DNA of 64,000 nt from Candidatus Nitrosocosmicus arcticus. Lineage in GTDB: Archaea > Thermoproteota > Nitrososphaeria > Nitrososphaerales > Nitrososphaeraceae. How positions within the stretch are numbered: position 1 is the stretch's first letter; every line of letters begins with the position of its first letter. The DNA is taken from the NCBI RefSeq assembly GCF_007826885.1, contig NZ_ML675581.1, positions 122,662-186,661 of the forward strand, given 5' to 3'. Both the position numbers and the translations under genes were made by a program. The notes beneath the pieces are model-generated. The model made no database searches. It had not been told where the DNA came from and was given only the letters and a program-made list of their open reading frames with translations. This document shows, piece after piece, positions 63,069 through 64,000 of this stretch.

Positions 63069-63526
63069 TTAGTCCGAATCTCCATCATCATCGGATGGTG
63101 ATGATACAGCTGGAGCTGGAACTATTACTACTTGTTTACCACTGGCGTTGATCAATGCATTTTGAATTTGTACTAGATTATCTTGAGCTGCGGTTGTATT
63201 GTCGTCATTTAAAGCTAAAATAGCGTCATTTGTATAATTAAGTAGTTTTTCATTCATTTTAGGATCTTGTTGTTTAGATTGATTGCCTAGTTGTGATTGA
63301 GTTTGGTTTGCTTGTGCTAATTGTTGCTCCAGACATGTTGCTTTGTTTGATTAGCCTGATCTAATTGTTGTTGAGCTTGTTCGGTGGTATTCTGCCCGCT
63401 TGTTTGATTGGTTTGATTTGTCTGTGTCATAAATTGTCCATAGATATTGGAGGTTCCGGTATTTAGTAATAATACCAAACTAATGGTTATTATTACTGGA
63501 ATACTAACGTTAGTTAAAGTCTTCAT
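63069..63526 (-). pseudogene. Secreted Gln/Asn-rich helical protein, one frameshift
   Basis: From ATG 63526 comes a signal peptide (IPVIITISLVLLLNTGTSNI) and a Gln/Asn/Thr-rich part (QTNQTNQTSGQNTTEQAQQQ). After a shift near 63330 the frame continues LEQQLAQANQTQSQLGNQSK and KMNEKLLNYTNDAILALNDD to SSPSDDDGDSD. Read through, it is one secreted protein with sequons and an acidic end. A single shift may be a sequencing error. Confidence 0.6.
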
Positions 63527-63782
63527 TAGGATATATTAGCAAACAAAGTTTTAATAGTATTAGTAATCCGGGAATTACAAATATATCAATCTAAAGAGAT
63601 CTGTCTAGATACTAATTAGAAGAACAGATGTCTTTGGCTCGATAGTAGAACCGAGGTAAAATCCATTCACCTTTTTCGCATTGACCTAATTATCAAGCGT
63701 ATTCTACACTAACGTAAATGTCTGGAATCGAAATACCTTGGTAACACCCAGTAAATTTTCTTAACTCAGTAAGGATATAAAA

Positions 63783-64000
63783 TTAATTGGTTACATATTC
63801 GATGGCGATTGATTCATCACAGTTGTATAAATTCAATCTTTTTAATAATCTTTCTAGGTCGTAATCATTATCTATTTGTTTTTTTTCTTTTACTACTACA
63901 TATTGAAGGTTGTACTCCATTTTCAATTCATCGTAATTAGAATAAAACCAATCAAAATTGTCTTTTAATTTTTCAAATTTTACAAAACCTCTGTCGGATT
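63783..64000 (-). CDS. DUF5678-like protein, cut by window edge
   Basis: The frame enters from the right edge and ends at TAA 63783-63785: RGFVKFEKLKDNFDWFYSNY, then NLQYVVVKEKKQIDNDYDLE and RLLKRLNLYNCDESIAIEYV. The Y-x-W-x-x-x-N-Y opening, V-V-V-K-x-K-x-x-I-D and late I-E-Y-V-T match a thaumarchaeal DUF5678-type small protein (recalled family). Confidence 0.5.
   Translation of the reverse strand, partial: SDRGFVKFEKLKDNFDWFYSNYDELKMEYNLQYVVVKEKKQIDNDYDLERLLKRLNLYNCDESIAIEYVTN

Overview
The window looks like chromosome of an ammonia-oxidising archaeon of the Nitrososphaerales, most like Nitrosocosmicus. The evidence is low G+C, gene families I know from that group (PRC-barrel proteins, MEDS-domain proteins, PII-like and RHH-like families, CHRD and sequon-rich secreted proteins, a zinc ferredoxin), archaeal TATA boxes about 25 nt upstream of start codons (leaderless mRNAs), and Shine-Dalgarno sites inside an operon. 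This is inference from memory of families; no search was run. I see no rRNA, tRNA, CRISPR array or complete insertion sequence.

Layout. 1-5.4 kb: tail of a membrane protein, a decayed reductase, a shattered PQQ-type sugar dehydrogenase, an intact tautomerase and a secreted protein. 5.9-12.8 kb: a potassium-uptake block on the minus strand, kdpA-kdpB-kdpC, a 30-residue KdpF-like peptide, then a CBS-TrkH protein. 13-26 kb: PRC-barrel, SRPBCC, beta-propeller and VOC proteins, a Cache-type histidine kinase, a glycosyltransferase and a universal stress protein. 26.8-35 kb: envelope genes around two copies of a winged-helix regulator plus small membrane protein. Five promoters here share one 22-bp operator/TATA signature. 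35-46 kb: methyltransferase, secreted chelatase-like protein, secreted metallo-hydrolase, carbonic anhydrase and several secreted or membrane proteins. 45-56 kb and 59-62 kb: a gene graveyard with integrase and primase remnants, decayed RHH, PII, phosphatase, MEDS, SnoaL, DnaJ and VIT1 genes, and small zinc-ribbon ORFs. 56.7-59.4 kb: ferredoxin, small membrane protein and alcohol dehydrogenase. 62-64 kb: OsmC protein, a frameshifted secreted protein and a truncated gene at the edge.

Two patterns stand out. First, about sixteen intergenic copies of a short element begin with a core like GGGCCCGGTGGG and end in one of three hairpin cassettes; stem pairs change together between copies, as in a structured RNA or a mobile hairpin element. 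Second, the AATTTGGGAATT promoter signature marks a local envelope regulon, and the adjacent duplicated winged-helix/membrane-protein module is its natural candidate regulator.

About twenty genes are broken. Many carry several frameshifts or stops and are true pseudogenes. A few have a single frameshift that could be a sequencing error.
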